Shown here in pieces: positions 59,331-64,000 of a stretch of DNA of 64,000 nt. The stretch is taken from positions 167,631-231,630 of the forward strand of contig LNAC01000742.1 in NCBI GenBank assembly GCA_002007465.1, written 5' to 3'. The notes beneath the pieces were generated by a model. It had not been told where the DNA came from and ran no database searches. It saw only the letters and a list, made by a program, of their open reading frames with translations. Made by a program: the position numbers and the translations under genes. Position 1 is the stretch's first letter. Each line of letters opens with the position of its first letter. The stretch comes from Ailurus styani. Lineage: Eukaryota > Chordata > Mammalia > Carnivora > Ailuridae.

Positions 59331-60051
59331 CAGTGGTTCTCAAAGTGTGGCCCAGGAATTCCATGCAGCACTCAAACATTTTCAGGGGTCCATGAGGTCA
59401 AAATCATATGTAGGTAAAAGATTCATTTGAACTGCACAACAGAAGAGTGGGTTTTGGTGTAAGGGATGTGCAATGTTGAATTTTAGGGTATTATCACGAA
59501 CTCCCTATAGTTATTTAAAAAGATATTAAAAGACTTCTTTCTTTTTCAACTATCTATGTGAGGATTGACTTTCTTCTTATAGCCAAAGCATCATATCTAC
59601 ACATAGTCTAATACAGACTATGTCTAATATATGTATGAATATATGTAGATTATATATTGTACATATAGCTATACCATCATAGTCATATGGCATATACGTA
59701 GTCAAAACTGTATACATACTGAATGCAGACACAGATATGGAAATCCGACTACTTTCCATACACCTAGACATTAAAGATATTTGCAAAACAAAACAAAGCA
59801 ATGTCACTCTTCCCCCTATTTTTGTTTCGTTTTGGAAAATACAGTTATTGTTCACAAAAGATTTCATTGCTTATAAAGAAGTCACAAATTTAGCATCTTT
59901 GCTTTTAAATGGTTTAAGGCATGTTTTTAATTGCTCTCAGTTTTATTTCAATTGATGGATATAGCCAACAATAAACAAAAAAGTGGGGGGATCCTTAGTA
60001 ATTTTTAAAGATGCAAAGTAGTTCTGAGTCCAAAAAGTTTGGGGAATAATA
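59331..60051. mobile_element. hAT-type DNA transposon relic
   Basis: Left end 'cagtggttctcaaagtgtgg' at 59331-59350 is the classic terminal sequence of mammalian hAT elements. The right end 'gtccaaaaagtttggggaat' at 60029-60048 is its decayed inverse (expected 'tttgagaaccactg'). Next to the ends are 'ttttcaggggtccatgaggt' and 'ccttagtaatttttaaagat', which fit one non-autonomous Charlie/Zaphod-like family (name from memory). At about 720 bases it is too short for transposase. The overlapping 96- and 72-codon frames are chance. No 8-base target duplication is visible. Confidence 0.8.
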
Positions 60052-60895
60052 GGCCCATATTAACTTCTCAATAAATACCAATACTTTCAATAAATACAAA
60101 ATACTTCATTTTGTTAGTAATATTAAAGGGTTTTGTTTTGGTTTTTAATATTTAAAAGTTTTATTTCTCATTGCAATAAAAAATGTGTCATTCTACTATA
60201 TAAGGGCTCTAAATGGCTATATTAATTGCATCAACGCTGTGGAATTGTTACTAATCCAGTACACTCTTAATGTTTGGCAATACAATGAAGTCTATGAGTT
60301 ACAATGTTATTTTCTATTGTATTTTGCAGAGTAGAATTTGTAATCATCTAACACACTCTTATAAAACTATTTTATTTAATTATGGCACATACTGGGAAAT
60401 AAAAAGATGTATCTGATCATCTCAAGTAGAAAAGCAATCTATAATACCTGAGGGAAAAAGGGTATACTTTTAGCAAGAGACATTTAAGAAATCACTATTA
60501 ATATCAAGATGTTTACTAGTAATTACAAATGCTGCTACTTTTGTTTTGTTTTACCTAAAGTATTAAAATCAATTGTATGGATCACAAAGTTCCTATTGTG
60601 GTAGATTCTCATACCAACAGTGGACATAAAACTATTTGGAGACGCTATAAATTAGAGCTAAACTTGCTACTTATAAGTATTTAAAATTAGAGTTATTGTT
60701 GTCTTTTAAAAGTTTAGTTCACCATCACCTTGGCTGTAGATATTCAGAAATATTCAAAGTTTATATGTAATAAGAGACAGTCATAAAAGCATGAAAACAG
60801 AAAACTTAAACTTTCATTAAGGTTATATTTAATAATACAATAGACGGCAAAAGACCTGAGGCACAGGGGATGCTCTTTTATGTCAAAATAAGTTT
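60052..60895. other. Unassigned AT-rich sequence
   Basis: About 840 bases without a recognised element. Confidence 0.45.
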
Positions 60896-61870
60896 GGAAG
60901 CAGTTTCCTTCTGGACCAAAGCTGTCCAGCCTGGGTCTAGATCCTTAGGCAGAGACAAGGAGAGATGAGATGCTCCATGGAGAAGCAGGGTCCAGCAAGA
61001 GCTGGGATATTCCCCATGAATATTCCTGCCCTGAGGAGAGACAAAGAAAGCCGAGAGAGACCTAGAGATCAGCAGAGAGGTCGGGAGCAGTGGGCTGCAG
61101 AGGAGGGCAGAAACTGGGTCAAGTTCAAATCAGAAAGGCAAAGCAACAAAAACAACAGAGAGGAGTGTGCCTGGGCTTCAAAGTTGAAGAGAATGAAGTT
61201 TAATATGCAGTTGATCAGATTTGGCAGCTTAGTCTCTAAATCTGAAAATGCTGGGACCAGTCATTTCTTTTCTCCACAGCCAAACTCTTTGCAGGGACGA
61301 GGATAGCATCATACAGGCTGATCACCTCTCCGCACCACCCAGCAGAACTCGAAAAGCTGAGCTCTTGAACTTGCAAAGATGTAAATAGGGAAAAACTATT
61401 TCCAGAAAACTAGCAGCCACGGCCAGAGATCTGCAGAGACTGCACAAGAAAACGAGATAATCAGTGCTGTAGCAGGACAGTAGACAGAGTCTGTGCACAC
61501 AGAACCTTTGATTAAGCAAAGAGAGAAAACCTTTAGAATATATCTCTATAGGAGGAAGTAGCCATCCTTATATAGATCACGACAAAACAAACACAGCCAG
61601 AAATGAGCAGGTGATGTAGAATTAAGAACTAGGACGATTAATAAAAGGTCTACAGAATACACGGTGGAAGAAAATTCCCTTTGCACCCGTGTAGCTGAAG
61701 ATTCCAGTACTTCCGTGGTTCTGAGAGATTGGAAGTAAACATCAGAGCCATACTATTTGTTATCTATTTGATTCTTTTTCATGTTCCAGTGAACTGTCTA
61801 ATAAATCGTAAACATTATATTCCATGTGTGGTTTCAGTCATTCTCACATCATTTAGGCTGTATTTTGCAG
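60896..61870 (+). other. GC-richer segment, possible old LTR or gene-derived relic
   Basis: Compositionally distinct from its AT-rich surroundings: purine-rich, with 'caggctgatcacctctccgc' near 61315. It ends in 'gtctaataaatcgtaaacat' near 61797 (AATAAA signal at 61800-61805) and 'catgtgtggtttcagtcatt'. A polyadenylation signal followed by a TGTG-rich stretch is what an old LTR or a 3' exon end would show. The 113-codon frame at 60965-61306 is basic and low in complexity and shows no domain. I cannot decide between these origins. Confidence 0.3.
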
Positions 61871-64000
61871 GTCCACGTTGGAAAAACCTTTTCAGTTATT
61901 GTTAAATGAAGATATTTGAAAGAGATAGATCCCAAGCTGACAAATGCTGAGAATATTCCCAGGCTGAGCAGATAAGAAGTGCTATGTTTAACAAAGCAAG
62001 TCCTTTATAATTACATTTTTTTACTCAAAATATTAACAGAGATGTGTACGATTTTAGTTGTTTTCCCCATTGCCCACATGTCTTTTCTCTGTCTAATAAC
62101 ATTTCAGATTTCAGATTTTCTCCAATAATAAACTGTTTTTTCTTAACTTAGATAAGAATTACTACAGAATAGAAAACACTACTAAATGTTTTACCAAAAA
62201 CATGAATGAAAATGTTCATTTATTTCAAACATATGATTATTAAATATCAGGCTTTAAAATCTTTTGAAAACAATACAGATTATGAAATCTCCACTCAATT
62301 ATAACATAAGTTAATTGCTTTTTTCCTAATTTTTTCTTTATATTTACTCTGGGAAATTTCTGTCAGATACTATTGTACAACGATATATCATAATTTGTTC
62401 TGCTTTGCCTTGTCATGATTGCATAAAAGATTAAACGTTTACCCATGGGTAAAAATAAATTATATACACTAATGAATAAGAGTTCTAGCAGAAAAAAAAT
62501 CTGGCTATAGAACGTATACAATGCAAACTATACATTATTTCAGGGATAATTTAAACATTGCAAGTGGCCAAACTGATCAAATCTGCATTGAGGAGATTTC
62601 TGTTGCTGAGCAATACACACAGCCCATCAGTTAGCATTTCAATCACAAAGGTGACATGGTTTCCACCCCTGGCATTTTAGTCCATTGAGCCTAAAGAAGT
62701 AACTCATTATTCCATACTCAGAGCCAACATTTTCTACTTGAGACACAATTCTAACAAAATTAATGAGAGATGAGGATGGCATTAATTCATTTCCAGCTAA
62801 ATTAGTTCTCCAGACTTTGACACCTTGCATTGTTACAGTGTACTGCATTGAAAGCTACATGGTTTAATACAAAGAAAAATATATGCTTAAAACTGAAAAA
62901 AACCACAGTAGATCTTGCTTATGTAGAATCCCCCCCCCCCGGGGGACACTATTAAAAAAGGTGCCACTGATGGTGTTGGTATAAATCCAAAAAGTGGATC
63001 TCTTCTTCTATCAAAATGTTTAATGAGGCCAAAATGCATTTATTTACCTCTGGAAGAAATCCATGGCCTTTATTAACTTTTTAACAATAACTAAAGTGTT
63101 TATCTATAGTCTTTAAAGATATGCAAGTTATTAGGTACATACTAATTCAGTTTTCTACTAATTATACAGATAATTTGAGCATTTTAATCAAAGATCTACT
63201 ACCATATTTCTTTTATTTTCCTATATTAGGTTCACTTAATATATTCAATGTAGACTAATTTAGCTACTTAAAGACTCCTGAACCTCTTTACGAAAATGCT
63301 TTTATCTGCCGAGCCCTTACTAATTAAAAATAAAAAACATAAAGTACAAATATAATTTTTTAATAGAGAGTTCAATGTTATAACAAAATAAGTAGATAAA
63401 TCTGGACACTCATGATTAGAACATATTTGTAAGTACCTGGCATTTTATACATGATTTTTAAGCTCTTGTTTTTTTAAAAAAGAAGAAATATAAGTTGTCA
63501 ATTTATTAGGGAAGTGGCACAGTAACCACCGGATTAAAGTGCAAAGACTTAAAAATCTACCATAATAGGTTGTAAAAATCAATGTTGAAATGAATAGAGA
63601 TTTTGAATATGTGCTTGTATCTTGTTCATATAAGAAAGGAAAACTTGACTCATCGCCCAATGTAAATTAATAGCTAATGTGTCTATGAATCAGTCGACAA
63701 TACCAAAAAAGGGATTAAACTGTCTCCATGAAAATTGTATGTTTAAGGCAACTTCTATTCCCCATGCTGAAACTCTTCAAAAGTCATTTTACTCAGCTGC
63801 AATCATCAGGGGAATAAAACCAGGGATATACTTAAGGACCATTCCATAAATTATGATAAACTTTCTGTCATTAAGGGCAACTTCTTTTTAATGCAGGATA
63901 TTTAAAAATGCCACAGTTCATGTAGCATAATTGTCTCAGAAATATAATGATCGTCAAAGATTATATATGGTCTTTGAAAAATCATTTCACCATGTGTTTG
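61871..64000. other. Unassigned AT-rich sequence to the window end
   Basis: About 2.1 kb without a recognised gene or named repeat. It contains the C11G5 run at 62930-62945 and a minus-strand 69-codon frame at 62639-62848 without recognisable motif. Confidence 0.45.
62930..62945. repeat. C11-G5 homopolymer junction
   Basis: Eleven C followed directly by five G, in AT-rich surroundings. Homopolymer lengths here are error-prone. Confidence 0.9.

Noticed and set aside
61800..61870. AATAAA and TGTG stretch as proof of a gene 3' end
   Set aside because: Such signals are common by chance in AT-rich DNA; kept only as a question under findings.
1..64000. CRISPR arrays, phage, operons or bacterial mobile elements
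   Set aside because: No regularly spaced repeats with unique spacers, no bacterial gene structure; the repeats are clearly mammalian retroelements.
1..64000. True tRNA genes from the tRNA-like SINE heads
   Set aside because: Only the promoter boxes are kept; the heads do not fold into a full cloverleaf and all are fused to SINE bodies with A tails.

Overview
This is a 64 kb piece of a mammalian nuclear genome. It is AT-rich, dominated by repeats, and holds no protein-coding exon that I can support. The species group can be read from the short interspersed repeats. At least ten copies of a tRNA-Lys-type SINE (CAN SINE/SINEC) carry the head 'gcgcctgggtggctcagtgg' followed by 'gttaaagcctctgcc' and end in AAATAAATAAAATCTT plus an A tail. 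From memory of the families this is an arctoid carnivore, most likely a mustelid (ferret, mink, marten or otter type). The L1 5' and 3' untranslated regions are also of carnivore type. The longest open frames lie in L1 relics, in SINEs or in simple repeats.

Layout. 0.08-0.6 kb: relic of an L2 LINE. 1.0-7.6 kb: nearly full-length but dead L1 (5'UTR, ORF1, ORF2, 3'UTR). It is broken by a SINE inserted into ORF2, by a 165-base sequencing gap and by a 110-base near-perfect duplication with a single N at the joint. 8.7-9.8 kb: SINE and L2 relic. 13-19.2 kb: MIRs, old L1 pieces and five SINEs, one with an apparent 3' transduction. 20.2-20.55 kb: young SINE inside the A tail of an older one. 26-29.7 kb: L2 relics in both orientations. 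30.6-32 kb: two SINEs head to tail, then an old L1. 32.6-34.1 kb: two L2 relics in a row. 34.6 kb: SINE. 36.2-37.1 kb: pogo/Tigger-type DNA transposon relic next to an antisense L2. 38.8-41.7 kb: 5'-truncated L1 holding a SINE, then the 3' end of a second L1. 42.4-47.2 kb: (TA)/(CA) repeat, an unnamed old repeat, four SINEs and an antisense L1 3' end with a long (TTTA)n tail. 49.36-50.16 kb: DNA transposon relic with visible terminal inverted repeats and TA flanks, split by an L1 end and a SINE. 51.4-60.05 kb: L1 3' end, three MIRs, (CA)n, a MER-like repeat and a hAT relic. 60.05-64 kb: mostly unassigned sequence.

There is no operon-like or pathway-like organisation. The window is best read as intergenic or deep intronic DNA in which waves of insertion overlie each other: L2, MIR and DNA transposons are oldest, then old L1, then carnivore L1, then young SINEs. 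I found no undescribed biological system. The most useful observations are the assembly artefact at 6.9-7.1 kb, the SINE carrying a 3' transduced tag, and the inverted-repeat transposon reconstructed at 49.4-50.2 kb. Family names come from memory of consensus sequences and were not checked against a repeat library.
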